Shown here: in pieces, positions 26,128 to 39,900 of the stretch
Layout: the number at the start of each line of letters is the position of its first letter
How positions within the stretch are numbered: position 1 is the stretch's first letter
Origin: Watersipora subatra
Taxonomy: Eukaryota; Bryozoa; Gymnolaemata; Cheilostomatida; Watersiporidae
DNA length: 64,000 nt
NCBI RefSeq assembly: GCF_963576615.1
Contig: NC_088711.1
Span: 16,415,869-16,479,868, forward strand
Reading direction: 5' to 3'
The notes under the pieces: model-generated
The model's database searches: none
What the model saw: only the letters and a program-made list of their open reading frames with translations
Told to the model about the DNA's origin: nothing
Program-made: the position numbers and the translations under genes

Positions 26128-27356
26128 TCAAAGGAAAGCAAAATTTGTAGTTCCAGCAAATCCCACAGCATTAGAATACAAAGCGAATGTATATTTCTAC
26201 TAGCAATGACAAAGAATCTCAATGAACCAGCAAATGAACAAATAAACCCAATGAAAAAATGAATGAAATTCAATGAAACTCAATAAGCAAAAAAACTCTA
26301 ACAACAATTTAATTGTCATCTTCAGAGTATCGCAATCACATCGTCTATAAATATGTTCGACAGTCAACGTGAAATCTGTAGAGAGCAGCAAATAGAGAGA
26401 AGATTTGAATATGTTTTGGTGGTGAACAGCTGTAGTAGCAAATATAGGACATCTGAATAAGTTGTGTTTATCCAACTTGAGTGATAGCAGCAGCGTCAAG
26501 TCATCATTGTCTCCCTAGATAAGCAGCACCAGAACAAATATGTTATAATTTACATACAGTATCAAGTTTACACTACCCACTGCTAGTCTGTAGCATGTGG
26601 TGAGGATATTGAGGGAAAACACTGTTAGTCTACTGCTGAAACATGGCTTTCCTTGTTGTCATATAGGGTTATCAAGTGTATATACTGTACACTCACATGG
26701 TACATAAAGGTATAGCTTGTGGATTTGGTAAATGCTTTTTATAGGATTCACACATAACTAAGCACTCTAACTTGATTAGCTATGGTACTTCAAATGAAAT
26801 TTCAAATTACGCAACCAAAACATTTCATAATCCTGATAGTGGCAGCAAGTCAGCCTTGTCTCCGTAAATATTTCACAACTCAGAGGTAAGATCTTTGGAC
26901 ATTTTTAGTTGATTACTGAGTCCAACTTGCACAACATTTTAGTCAATTTTATCAGAAAGAAATGGTGTTTTTCTATCAGTTATGATTGTTTTTGATGTGT
27001 GAAGTGTGACCGAACTTTATCGTGATTAAAATGTTCAGGTTGTTATGATTGTGTCGAAAGGTAATGCTCACCACATCCTTCCATGTACCTAATGACTAAA
27101 CCAAATGGTATGAACATAGAATTTAAAAAAATGTAGGGATATATTCAACAGCTCTAGCTGTATAAATTATTTCCTTCACACCATTATGTATAAAACTTGT
27201 ATTTACACACAAATCTTCAAATTACTTGATACAACTTACATAACTTTAGTTTCAAACTAGTCTTTTGTTGATATTAAGTCAGCAAGCCTATAACCTGCCT
27301 ACTATTCATTTCACAAAAACAAAATTGTCGAACAGTCGAACAAAATTGGAATAATA

Positions 27357-28010
27357 TTAGCCACTGAGTGTCTTACTCGTATGTACAACAGATAATGTAA
27401 CACCTTTTTCAACACCAGTTGTAGTGTTAGTGGGGGTGTTGGAGGCTCTACTGACTAGACTCGTTGATATGGTGGAATCAACTGCATCAGGGGGAAGGTG
27501 AGGAGGATCAGCAAGAGATGTTGATGCGGAACTCTGAACTACTGAACCAGAATGTGAAAGGCAGACGCCAATATACTCTAAAATAAAAGAAGCATTTCAT
27601 TTTACAATGAACTACTGCTAGGCTACCTGAAGACCTCTAAATCTTCAGAACTGTCTAATTATATAAATATAAAAAGCTTGTAGAGCCAGCGGTTGTTGAG
27701 CATCAACATCAAGTTATTTCAATCTCTACCTACTACTATCCTGTTTCCTGTAACTTTTCAGGTTAATCATACCTGGGCAGTAGCCTTTACACTGAGCAGA
27801 AAATGGTGGGGAAGATTCGGGGCAGTATCCTGCACATAGTCCTGGTTCATCTCCTATTCCCAAGAAGCAGTTGATGAAAAAGCTTTTGTCTGTTCTGAAG
27901 CGGTAGCAATCCTCCTTAGTCCAGTTACAGTTTGATGGAGGGATAAGATTTGAAGCCACACCTAGCCCCGTCATAGTTATTAGAAGTCCGTATAGGATTT
28001 TGCTACTCAT
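27357..28010 (-). CDS. Gene B: truncated, apparently secreted paralogue of gene A (decoy-like)
   Basis: Two exons, 27773-28010 and 27357-27577, join in phase 1 to give a 152-aa protein with signal peptide, the same Cys-rich domain as gene A (SAQCKGYCP against SAQCEGYCP) and a shortened Ser/Thr stalk ending in a stop at 27357-27359. The membrane helix of gene A exon 2 is missing. The sequence left of about 27371 is not gene A sequence but a copy of the 3' flank of gene C (compare 29650-30965), so the truncation is a duplication junction inside exon 2. A created donor (GTAAGA at about 27377) could instead splice in phase 1 to something downstream, but no exon was found there. TATA box at 28168-28174 and poly(A) signal at 26122-26127 fit a small transcription unit. 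Predicted role, by inference: soluble ligand-binding protein, or a pseudogene. Confidence 0.62.
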
Positions 28011-28167
28011 CTTTGTTGTTTAGTTACCTATTTCTTAGGAAAAGAGGATATCTCTGTCGACTGTGGACTGTTTTTCAACTTCTTAGCAAATAAGGATCTC
28101 GAATGAGTAAACTACAATGAACCAGATGGCACGAATGGTGAATCATTGGTATGAGTTGGTTAATAAC

Positions 28168-28174
28168 TTTTATA
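28168..28174 (-). promoter_or_regulatory. TATA box of gene B
   Basis: TATAAAA on the minus strand about 158 nt before the gene B ATG, in the block shared with gene A. The truncated gene therefore keeps its promoter region. Confidence 0.45.
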
Positions 28175-28641
28175 TAAACTGTTCGAATAACATCTTAATG
28201 CCAAAACCAGTTGATACCTACTTGAGTTGGTGGCTGTGAGTTATAGCCATTTGTTTATATCTACATTAATATGAAAAGAAAATCTATGGTAATTATTATG
28301 GCTATGGAACTAAGCACTTACGGATAGTGATGGTCGTAATTGGTCTAACAACACGATCAGTTCAGTTGTGAATAGCCTCAATACGCTCACACCTATGTGA
28401 GCAAACACTTAGAAATATTCCAATGGCGTCATAGGATTTTTAAAACGCAATTCTGTGTTTTCCATTTGTACCATTCATCACGCAATAGAATAACCTATCC
28501 GAGCATATCAACGGCAGTGTCTATCAAAGAGATCACTCACCACTTTTATTTTATTACAGCACAGCCGTTACAAAGCTGAGAATGAGGAACTGCTGATCCT
28601 ATTGCAGATATTATAGTATTCGACTATGTTATATTTATTTA

Positions 28642-29088
28642 CTAGCTGTGTCACCCGGCGTTGCCCGTGTAATAGAAGAGTGTTTGGACAGAAAATTGAT
28701 TTGTATTTAACATATAACAAAATTTGCCATTCTAACTTTCAAACTACATATCATGAGAAAAGTTTTTTGTCTTATAAACAATGAGAAGTAGTGAGAGTTT
28801 TGCTATTAGCAAGTTTAATAATGTGAGCGAACAGCTTCTCGTGACGTTATGCTATGACCCGCGTCACACGCAAAGCAGTTAGGTTTTGCTCTGATATAAT
28901 GACTTATATTGGCAGGCTAAGAACCCGACTTCTTCGTAGTTTTGTGGGCTAGGCGTAATACTGATAAATGGCTTAGTCCGAGATCAAAACCTCCTCGGTA
29001 CGGAATATTTATTCCAAGATTCTAAGATCTATAGCCGTATTTCCGATGAACACACGTACACACGGACTTTAAGAAATATATATATAGA
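28642..29088 (-). mobile_element. Non-autonomous Helitron-like element, 447 bp
   Basis: Minus-strand 5' end TCTATATATATATTTC at 29088. The 3' end is a GC hairpin (GGGCAACGCCGGGT) just before CTAG at 28642-28645. It is flanked by A and T. The gene A paralogue lacks it (near 25189), which fixes both ends. Confidence 0.75.
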
Positions 29089-29715
29089 TGTACGTAACAT
29101 TCGTTTTGGTTTGGCAAATCTTTATAACTACTGTCCAGGATTATAGTTAGTCATGTATTTTAGTGTTTAACTGGGCCTCCTATTGGTTAATTAATGTTCA
29201 GTAAATGCTGTGACTCCTATTTTGGAATCCCTAATATCTGCTGAATCAGTGGTATCAGTCTGCATCTGCTGACATCGGCCGGCATCTTCCATTTGTATCG
29301 CATATAAGGAAGCACCAATTTTAGAGGTGATAAAGATTGGTAGTAGAGCCAGTCAGAAATATAGATCTGATACACATGTATGTACGCTTGTACTTAAGGG
29401 TGCGAAGACTATTTTATCAACAATAAATGAACTTGTGTAAGTACACAGTTGAAAAGTAGTAGTCAAGCAACTTTGTCTTCAATGTAGATAACAATATTGC
29501 ACAGTACCCTTTCACTACGATACCATACAATTTTCTGATGTGACAGCTTTAGGAAGAAAGCTTGACGACACCACCCAGTGTTCATTCAATCACCCATTTA
29601 ATATTAAACTGATCTTTACTGAGTCATTCAAAGTCAAACCATCACTGTACTGACTAATCTCACTTTTCACTCACTCTAAAATGTGTTGCAAACAAATAGT
29701 TTCTTGAGCGCATTG

Positions 29716-29721
29716 TTTATT
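29716..29721 (-). terminator. Candidate poly(A) signal of gene C
   Basis: AATAAA on the minus strand, about 1.25 kb beyond the last recognised gene C exon, in a context conserved in three duplicated copies. Confidence 0.35.
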
Positions 29722-30969
29722 TCAAAGGAAAGCAAAATTTGTAGTTCCAGCAAATCCCACAGCATTAGAATACAAAGCAAATGTATGTTTCTACTAGCAA
29801 TGACAAAGAATCTCAACGAACAAACAAATGAACAAATAAACCCAATGAAAAAATGACTGGAATTCAATGAAACTCAATGAGCAAAAAAACTCTAACAACA
29901 ATTTAATTGTCATCTTCAGAGTATCGCAATCGCATCGTCTATAAATATGTTCGACAGTCAATGTGAAATCTGTAGACAGCAGCAAATAGAAAGATGATTT
30001 GAATATAAGAGTGTTGGCGGTGAACAGCTGTAGTAGTAAATATAGAACATCTAAATGAATTGTGCTTATCCATCTTGAGTGATAGCGGCAGCGGCAAGTC
30101 AGCCTTGTCTCCCTAAATAAGCAGCACCAGAACAAATATAGTATAATTTACATACAGTATCAAGTTTACACTACCCGCTGCTAGTCTGTAGCATGTGGTG
30201 AGGATATTGAGGGGAAACACAGCTGGTCTATAATTGCTGAAACATGGCTTTCCTTGTTATTATCATATAGGGTTAGCAAGTGTATATACTGTACACTCAC
30301 ATGGTACATAAAGGTATAGCTTGTGGATTTGACACATGCTTTCATAGAGTTCACAAATAACTAAGTGCTTTAACACGATTAGCTACTTCAAATGAAATTT
30401 CAAATTATTCCAGAAAAACATTTCGTTATCCTGTTAGCGGCAACATCAAGTCAGCTTCGTCTCCCTAAACATTTCATAATCTAGAGTAAAGAGCTTTGGA
30501 CCTTTTAAGTAGATTTCTGAGTCCAACTTGCACAACATTTTAGTCAATTTTATCAGAAAGAATTGGTGTTTTTCTATCAGTTATGATTGTTTTTGCTGTG
30601 TGAGGTGTGACTGAACTTCATCGTGGTTAAATTGTTCAGGTTGTTTTGATTGCGTCGAAAGGTAATGTTCACCACATCCTTCCATGTACCTAATGACTAA
30701 ACCAAACGGTATGAACATAGAATATTAAAAAATGTAGTGATATATTCAACGGCTTCAGTTGGACAAATGCTTGCCTTCACACCACTATGTATAAAACTTG
30801 TCTTTACACACAAATCTTCAAGTTACTTGATACAACTTAAATAACTTTAGTTTCAAACTAGTCTTTTGTTGATATTGAGTCAGCAAGCCTATGACCTCCC
30901 TATTATTCATTTCACAAAAACAGTGGAACAAAATTGGCATAATACTAGCCACTGTATTGTAGGTCTCAC

Positions 30970-33900
30970 CTTGTGGGTCCTCGCCTTGCCTCCAATGCGA
31001 TTGAATCATATGATATATGTCACAAAGCTTAAAGTCAGCGAAATTCACTTCACCTAAAATGAAACTATTTAGTTACAAGACATCAGACATAAGATACATA
31101 ACTGTCTATAAAGCTCATAATTGTAGATTGCTCAAAGATCATGGTTGTAACACACCACCAAGTAGATGCCTTATATATTATTGATCGCTTTCAACTTACT
31201 AGATATCGCATCATTTGAGGCATTTAGAAGTCTCCTACTCTCTGAAGCACCTCCATCTGCAGTTGACAGGTTCTGTAACAACAAGAGTCTGCTATGTCAT
31301 TTAAAAATAGTGTCCCAGTTCTGTCTTTTAACTTGATTAGAGAGACGGCAAAGAATCCCACTAATAAAATGGCAACAAGACAAAGTGGCAGTTATGTCCT
31401 CTTTAAAATCTATAAGATAATAAAATCTATAAATTAATTCACTCGTTCACTTTTCTCTTTTTAAAACATCAAAAATATCTTATATGACAATGTGATGAGA
31501 TGTTAGATCACAGCATAACTGTAAAAACATTGTTAACCACCTCAGGATCAATTGGCCCTGATTCGGATTCTAGTCTCTGCATTCCTTTCCTTCTCATCTG
31601 CGCGTTTGCCTAAAATACAAAAACTTATATATACATATATATATATCTGAAAGTATATAATAATATTAATAAACAGACTTATGATATAGCACAAATAGGA
31701 GTGGTGACATATATTCAGCGAACTTGTTTAGCAGGTTACAAAAAGTTTTTAACCTAATGTATATTCAGAAAATTGAGTGATCGGCCATATTACCTTCTGT
31801 AATATTACGATACTACTTGATTAGTATGCAACACATACTATATTATACTTTACCATACTATACTATACTGCACAAGATAAAATGTAATTACATTACATTT
31901 ATTCTATGCTGTGTATATAAATCTCAGTGCTTGTCATTTTGTTGGTTATTCACAACATTGCATCATTCGTAACGATTATCGATTGGTCTCACTAGGTGAA
32001 TGCCCAGCGTTGCACAAGTAATAAAAACAGCTTATAAACAGTTGCAGGTAATGTAGTGTAAAGGTAATGCAGTAGGTAAGGTAATTCCATGTTTATAAGC
32101 TGTTTTTATTAGCCGTGTGATGCAGGAACTTTGTTAAATAATAAAATTCACAGAGATTTTCATTTTTAATTGATGAACCTAATCAGCAGATGCTACCCTT
32201 GAAGTGGGTAGACACAAACGTATCTGCTGTCGTTTCATATCATTATTTCAGAAGTTTATACCTTCTCAACCTTAGCCCAATACTCAGGGTCTGCATCTAT
32301 TTTCTGTTTCAACAGCTTGTAGAGACGGTTGAGTGTGCCCACGTAGCAGGTTATGTCCTTGCAACTCATCAGCTGTCTCAATAAACTCTCCAACAAACCA
32401 TCTTCAGGCTCTCCTCCTGTGAACACAGAAAACACTTATACTTGGAATAATAATAGCGTACAGACATGGGAGAGTAACCGGGCATATTGATTGACTAGAA
32501 ATTCAGTAACCATGATTAAAAACCATGTTTGTTTAAGAGATGATGAGACATCAAGGATCGCTGATGCAACACAAAGGCTCTGGTAATTGTTTACAAGAGA
32601 CGGCTAACTGGGCCAGCACCTGTCAGCATTGTATCATCTAAAGTCATGGGCCAGTAATACTCGAGTTGGCTCTGAGCTGACTAATTTCTTTTCCATAAAT
32701 CACGCTCAATGTGATGGCAACACTGCTTCACGATGTAGTCACCCGTCCAAGCTATATGAGCAATTGATTTTACTCATAACTTAGTATTGAAAATTGTGGG
32801 TGGCAAAGCTGACAAAATACAACATTTCAGCATCAATAGTAGCTTTTTATCTGAATAAGAAAACTATTTTTCATGTTCAAGCTTTTTTCATGTTTTGCAT
32901 GTTCAAGTAGGAAATTTTGGAAATACAACGAAGGAGCCAGCTGTAACAGGAAGGAGCCAGCTGTAACAGGAAGGAGCCAGCTGTAACATTTACTTATTTT
33001 CTTTGAAAATTTAGCCAGATGATTTAATCGGAATATTGTTATGTGCCAAAAAGTTTTGTAGTTGATTGAAACTTGCAGCTGCTATTGTGTAGTCAATGCA
33101 CAAGTGCCTACCATAGACACTAATCTAACCTTATTTTCATTTTCTCCTTTCAAATGAACTTTGCTTAATTTTAATCAGATATGCAACATATTGACTGATA
33201 GGTTGTTATTCATGCCAGTTCTACTGTTTGAACAAGAGTATAGAGGTAGCACAAGAATTTGGAGAGTTTATGACTCATCAGGAAAATTGGTTGGTAATTT
33301 GAGTTTCCTTCAAAGTCGGTAATTTGAATTTCCCAAAAAGTTGGTAATTTGAGTTTCCAACAGGTTGGTAATTTTATTTTCCAATCAGTTATGAGACTTT
33401 ATATGGCTGTCTAGACGAAAACAGCAATCATGAAATCATAAGTTGCTCTAGAAACTTCTGCAAAATCCAGAATGTTTTTGAAATCTAAAAAGAAATTGCC
33501 AATAAAACGGCTGTTTAGTTCTGATGAATATATCCATTGTGAAATTTGCGATAAAGTGTGCTTTTTAATGAAAACTAAAGATTAATGACTAATTTAAAAG
33601 ACTAGTTTCCCTCAACTGATCATGTTGATATATACTAAAGAAATAATAATGAAATATTCTAAGGTAATCATATTTTATTGAGCAAAATGAGTTTGAAGCA
33701 AATTGTGCCTAGAGTTTTATTTGTACACTATGGATGTACACTATGATTGTGTGAGTTTTATTTATACACTATGGATGTACACTATGATTATGTGAGTTTT
33801 ATGTATACACTATGGATGTACACTATGATTGTGTGAGTTTTATTTATACACTATGGATGTACACTATGATTATGTGAGTTTTATGTATACACTATGGATG

Positions 33901-36900
33901 TACACTATGATTGTGTGAGTTTTATTTATACACTTTGGATGTACACTGTGATTGTGTAAGTTTTATTTATACACTATGCATATACACTATGATTGTGTGA
34001 GTTTTATTTATACACTATAGATGTACAATATGATTGTGGGAGTTTTATTTATACACTCTGGATGTACACTATGATTGTTGGAGTTTTATTTATACACTAT
34101 GGATGTACACTATAATTGTGTGAGTTTTATTTATACACTATGGATGTTCACTATGATTGTGTGAGTTTTATTTATACACTATGGATGTTCACTATGATTG
34201 TGGGAGTTTTATTTATACACTATAGATGTACACTATGATTGTGTGAGTTTTATTTATACACTATGGATGTACACTATGATTGTGGGAGTTTTATTTATAC
34301 ACTATGGATGTACACTATGATTGTGTGAGTTTTATTTATACACTATGGATGTACACTATGATTGTGGGAGTTTTATTTATACACTATGGATGTACACTAT
34401 GATTGTGTGAGTTTTATTTATACACTTTGGATGTACACTATGATTGTGTGAGTTTTATTTATACACTATGTATGTACAATATGATCGTGTTCCATTTACA
34501 TTGGTGTTTGTTGGAATACTTTTGCTCCCATTAGCTAATTCTTGTAAAAATGAGCACCCTTTTCCATTAAAAAAAAGATTTTGATGACTTGGGTGTTTAA
34601 TGCTAACAAAAAATTAGTTTAAAGTGACATTGAGTATGCATCGTCATCGACGAATAAACAAACAGCTGGATTGGTCAAGCGTATTTTCTTATGAGGTGGT
34701 CAACAGATTTACCTGCTATTTCAGGCTGGTTTATATTATATTTTTCAAGTCCATGTTTGTGTTAAAATCTCTCTTTGTTTGCATCATCTTCATTATGTTC
34801 TATAGACTCGTGTAACCATAAACGCTAGAAATGTAACTTTTCTAAAGAAACGTTCGTTTGTACCATTGTTGTTTTTGGAGCTTCTGAAGGAAACTTTATG
34901 TAGGCCTACATTGTTTACTGATTCACCATTTTATGTAGCCCTGTAAAGGGTGAGCCAAAACTGGGGCCATCTTATGAGCGTAAGATTCGAGAAAAGTTTT
35001 TTAGATTGATTTTGCACACAGCACAAGTGGATGTTCCATGTGAAAAAAATGGTACATTATTGCTCTTTAGCTTGTAAGGTAGTTTGTTCAAGACCAAGCG
35101 TTTTTAGTAATCATAATCAGAATTTAGACATCCAAAAAGTGGTCATGCTTGCGACATTACATACTCGAGATGAAAACAAACTACAGTGTATCAGTCTGTC
35201 ATGAGTAACATCTCAATGACACTCACACCGCATGCTAAAATACCCTAGTGACAATGGCACTTGAGAATTTCTAGATTAACAGACCGGCAACCGACCTTTT
35301 GAGCAGCGCTAACTGAGTCATTGCATGACCTTGACCTTGTCTGATCGATTTACTGGAATGTGTCTATTGACAATTATAGCTTTTCAAGCAGCCGGCTACC
35401 GAAACATATTTAGATTTCCGGCCCTTTGCTTTCATCTTTTTCAATACAAGTTACGCTCAAGTATGCGAACAATGTATTGTTCGAATATTGCAACACATCA
35501 TTTCAATTCCGTGACTCATTTCCAAATTCCCATCCTGAGTTAACAAGTCTTAGAGGTCAACTTGAACAAGCTATAGTAGACTTTATCAGAGAGTAACGGC
35601 ACTTTGCTATCACTTGCAGTTGTTCTTGATGTTTGAGGCGATCTGACTGCCAGAATCTTTCAAGATTAAAATCAACAGTACTCGATCGTGGTTTAAATGC
35701 TCAGATCAAGGGAAAGTGTGATTATGACGTCTATAGTTGTAAGAGACCAACAGCATAGAGAAGCGAAACCCTGCAACTTGAATGCAATAGCCGATATCAA
35801 CTGTAGCAACGCTAGCTACTAGTGATGTCATTTTGCAATGTATTTTTCTTCTGAGCGTTTTAACAGCTGTTAAGTTTAGTCAATTTTTATCTTGTAACAT
35901 CCTGCCAGTCAGACTACCTCAAACATTGAAAATAATTGCAAATGTTAAAAAAATACTGATACGTTTTGATAAAATCTACAGAAATTTTGTCCAAGTTCAT
36001 CTTTAGCCGTGATTATAATTTGTAATATAATAATAATAATTGTTATTGTAATATTCTTGTTGAAGTTATTCTGTAACAAACCTTCGTAAAAGATAATCTA
36101 ACACAGCTGATAATATAGTACTAAAATATAGATGTTTCCTACTTATGAATGAAGTGTGAGTAATGGATGTGAAATAATTAGAAAAAAAATTATTTCTTCT
36201 TTCTCGATACCGAAGGTTTTATGCGTTCCCTTGCATTCCTCAAAGAGGACAGACACTGTCTTAGAGTGTCTCAGAGCTAAATAGCAAGAAAACTTTGATC
36301 ACCAGACAAAAACACAGGAGCTTGCTTAATGTTTGAAAGACACTAAGGTTTGAATCAGAAGCTTTTTGGAATACTAGCAAAATTTTGAAACCAGAGTTTT
36401 ACACTAGCCACATGTTTAATGAGCTATTGAAGGATCTGATCTGAAAATACAGAGTAAATGGAGAGTAGATAGTGTTAAAAGTTTGTTGAAGGTAATTTAT
36501 CAAGATTAGCATAGCTGAGGTTCAGGACTAATACTGAAAACCATGTCAGCTAATACCTGCCCCCCTTAAACCAGTATGTCATATGCTAAACTTTGACTAA
36601 GGACAAAGGTATGAAGCTATCTCTAGGTTCTTTGTTAAACAATACACCGCCAGACAACATGGTTTAAAATATCTGTCAGCATTGAAGACTAACCTTAAAG
36701 ATGTACTCATAATATAATTTTGGGATTCTACATATGGCTTTGAAAGAGCAATGTGATTCCCATTACAGTATTCAAGTGTGGATAGTATCTCATTTCGTAT
36801 ACAGACATGAATTCACCTCTTGGACGGCTCTCGGATAACACAAGGTTCTCAGAAGTTTGTGTGTTCATCTGGTTGTTTCCTTGTAGTTTGGCCTTTATTC

Positions 36901-39900
36901 GTCCCCATCCTTTAACAATAATGTTCTGTTAACAATCAGTAGTCATATCCTCATAACTTCATTAAGTATGTACATATAAGCGCATGCCAATAATATAACT
37001 GTATTTGTGAAAGCAGTACTTTTACATATTATTAAGGATGCTTTAGGATAAGAGTACGTGATTGCGTACACACGAGGTGGTCGGATTCCCATTGTACACT
37101 TTTCACAATTTTAGAGAAGTTCAGTTTTTACCTTGTTTGTGGTCCACTGACAGTAGATAACTGCATCCATAGCAGTGTAACATTAAAAATAGTGGTCAAG
37201 GATATTTATAAACATTTTAATGTTTTTAGAATGATAACTGAACCCTTGCTTTACAACAAACTTTGCAAGTGTTTGTTGTAAAGCAACAAACACCTATGGA
37301 GTTTGTTGTTGCTACAAATGTTTTGTTGGATTCACTCTTAGGTATTCAATAGAGTTAATACCATGTTGGTCACAAATCACTGAGAGTGGAATGAAGAAAA
37401 CAATTCAAACTTTAAGGATATGCATAGCACAAAATGAATGCTTTTTGAAGACCCCGTCACACGATAAATATTCCCTGACATTTGCTTCACGCAAGGATCT
37501 CTAGGGTATATGTAAACATCTGAATATACCATAAAAACAAACTGCTTCTGTAATATCACTTCTATATGGAGACACTCCAAGAGAGAAAACAGTTTAATAC
37601 GGGAACTTACGATCACAGAAGGTTTTCTTTTTGAATCCGATCATAGGGAAGATTGCGATCAACCAAGATAAACTGAGAATAACGATGAGCACAATTTCCA
37701 AAGTACTCATTTTGATTGGTCGACATTTAGTCAGCTCTGAAGCTTTTGGAGTTATTTCCTGTTGAGAGGGTGCTTCAGTTGTGTTTGGTTGCTTCATTGT
37801 TATACTGGAACGTAAAGCTGAAGGAAATGATGGAGGAGGCGTAGAAGTGAGTGCAGTGGAAGATTTAGATCTTAAACACCAGCTACGGTAACCTGCAAAA
37901 CAGACAGACATCGTGCAAGTACAGATTCAGCAAACATGGAATTCTCTCCTACCACCGTGAATGCAATTGACTATATAGATATCACATCAAAATTGGCCTG
38001 AAAGATTGGAAATTTTGAAACACAGTTTAAGTAGCTGGTAGAAATTATAAATAAGAAGTATAAATTATACAAAACATATAAATGAAATTAATTTAAATGG
38101 TATAAAGTGTAAATTAGAGTAAGTTACAATACTTGTTTTTATTTTAAATTAGAGTAAGCTTCATCACTTGTTTTTATCTCTCACTCTATCATGAAATGTG
38201 CACACCGTGTCTCTAATGTGTACACCTTGTCTCTAATGTGTACACCGTGTCTATAATGTGTACACTGTGTCTCTAATGTGCACACCGTGTCTCTAATGTG
38301 TACACTATGTCTCTAATGTGTACACCGTGTCTCTAATGTGCACACCGTGTCTCTAATGTGCACACCGTGTCTCTAATGTGCACACTGTGTCTCTAATGTG
38401 TACACCGTGTCTCTAATGTGCACACTGTGTCTCTAATGTGTACACCTTGTCTCTAATGTGCACACCGTGTCTATAATGTGTACACCGTGTCTCTAATGTG
38501 CACACCGTGTCTCTAATGTGTACACTGTGTCTCTAATGTGTACACCTTGTCTCTAATGTGCACACCGTGTCTATAATGTGTACACCGTGTCTCTAATGTG
38601 CACACCGTGTCTCTAATGTGTACACTGTGTCTCTAATGTGTACACCGTGTCTCTAATGTACACACTGTGTCTCTAATGAACACCGTGTCTCTAATGTGCA
38701 CACTGTGTCTCTAATGAACACCGTGTCTCTAATGTGCACACTGTGTCTCTAATGTGCACACCGTGTCAATAATGTGTACACCGTGTCTCTAATGTGCACA
38801 CCCTGTCTCTAATGTGCACACTGTGTCTCTAATGTGTACGCCGTGTCTCTAATGTGCACACCGTGTCTCTAATGTGCACACTGTGTCTCTAATGTGTACA
38901 CCGTGTCTCTAATGTGCACACCATGTCTCTAATGTGCACACTGTGTCTCTAATGTGCACACCGTGTCTATAATGTGTACACCGTGTCTCTAATGTGCACA
39001 CCGTGTCTCACACTGTGTCTCTAATGTGTACACCGTGTCTCTAATGTGCCCACCGTGTCTCTAATGTGTACACCGTGTCTCTAATGTGCCCACTGTGTCT
39101 CTAATGTGCACACTGTGTCTCTAATGTACACACCGTGTCTCTAATGTGCACACCGTGTCTCTAATGTAAAGTAACAATATAAACATTTTTACTAGTTATT
39201 ATGTTATTATTTTATTTCTATGTATTGTTTAGGTTTTTACATGTAAGTTTTCACATAGTTTTATATGATGTATTTTTGTATATTTATATTATATTTGTGT
39301 TTATATTTGTATGTTATAACTTAAAGTATACCATTATTCTTTTTTAGGGCTCTAAAATAAAATACCCAAAATAGATTACATTCTGATCATCTAAAAGCTA
39401 TGAAGCATCTAAAAGCTCCAACCGTTTTGACAGACAAAAGATTTAGTGCAACCGATTTTTCTCAACAAATATTTTCATTTTGTATTTTATTTGTGCTTTT
39501 GTATTTTTTTGCCAAAAACCGTACATGGATTGAAAAAGGAGCTTTTGGAGGGCTCGATGTGAACCTGTGAAAGCTTATCATGGCTAAGTTTAAAAATCTA
39601 CCATAAAACCTGTATCTGAATACAACCTTTATTTGAACACCACCTTTATTTGAACGCCGCCTTTATTTGACCGCCACTATATGAGAAGAGTTAAAAAATA
39701 AAACTTTACCCTTTAATTGAATGCCACCTCTATTTGATCGCCACATTGAAATTCGTTGATCTTTATAAATAAATAATAGCAAGTTATCAGTAGAAAAGTG
39801 TCTAAAAAATCGTACTAATAATTTGTTCTTGTACATCAAAATCAATTAATTTTTTTGTGGTTGCTGTTTGTATTAAAGTCTGTTTTCTAATGGTTTTTTC

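Larger units (their letters stand above)
23640..30965. repeat. Two tandem ~3.6-kb units (gene A side and gene B side)
   Basis: Unit 1 (27371-30965) and unit 2 (about 23640-27370) each contain, right to left, the gene C 3' flank, 5' flank, exon 1 and the start of exon 2. The junction at about 27371 joins exon 2 to the flank. Confidence 0.85.
31239..35430. repeat. Segmental duplication, right copy (gene C 3' half)
   Basis: Partner of 1-9570. It ends near 35430, where similarity to the left copy stops after ccggctaccgaaa. Confidence 0.9.

Noticed and set aside
26200-30135. 99-113 aa minus ORFs at 26200-26499 and 29794-30135
   Set aside because: They lie in the duplicated 3' flank; the third copy near 62600 has indels and replaced sequence, so the frame is not conserved. 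More likely 3' UTR.
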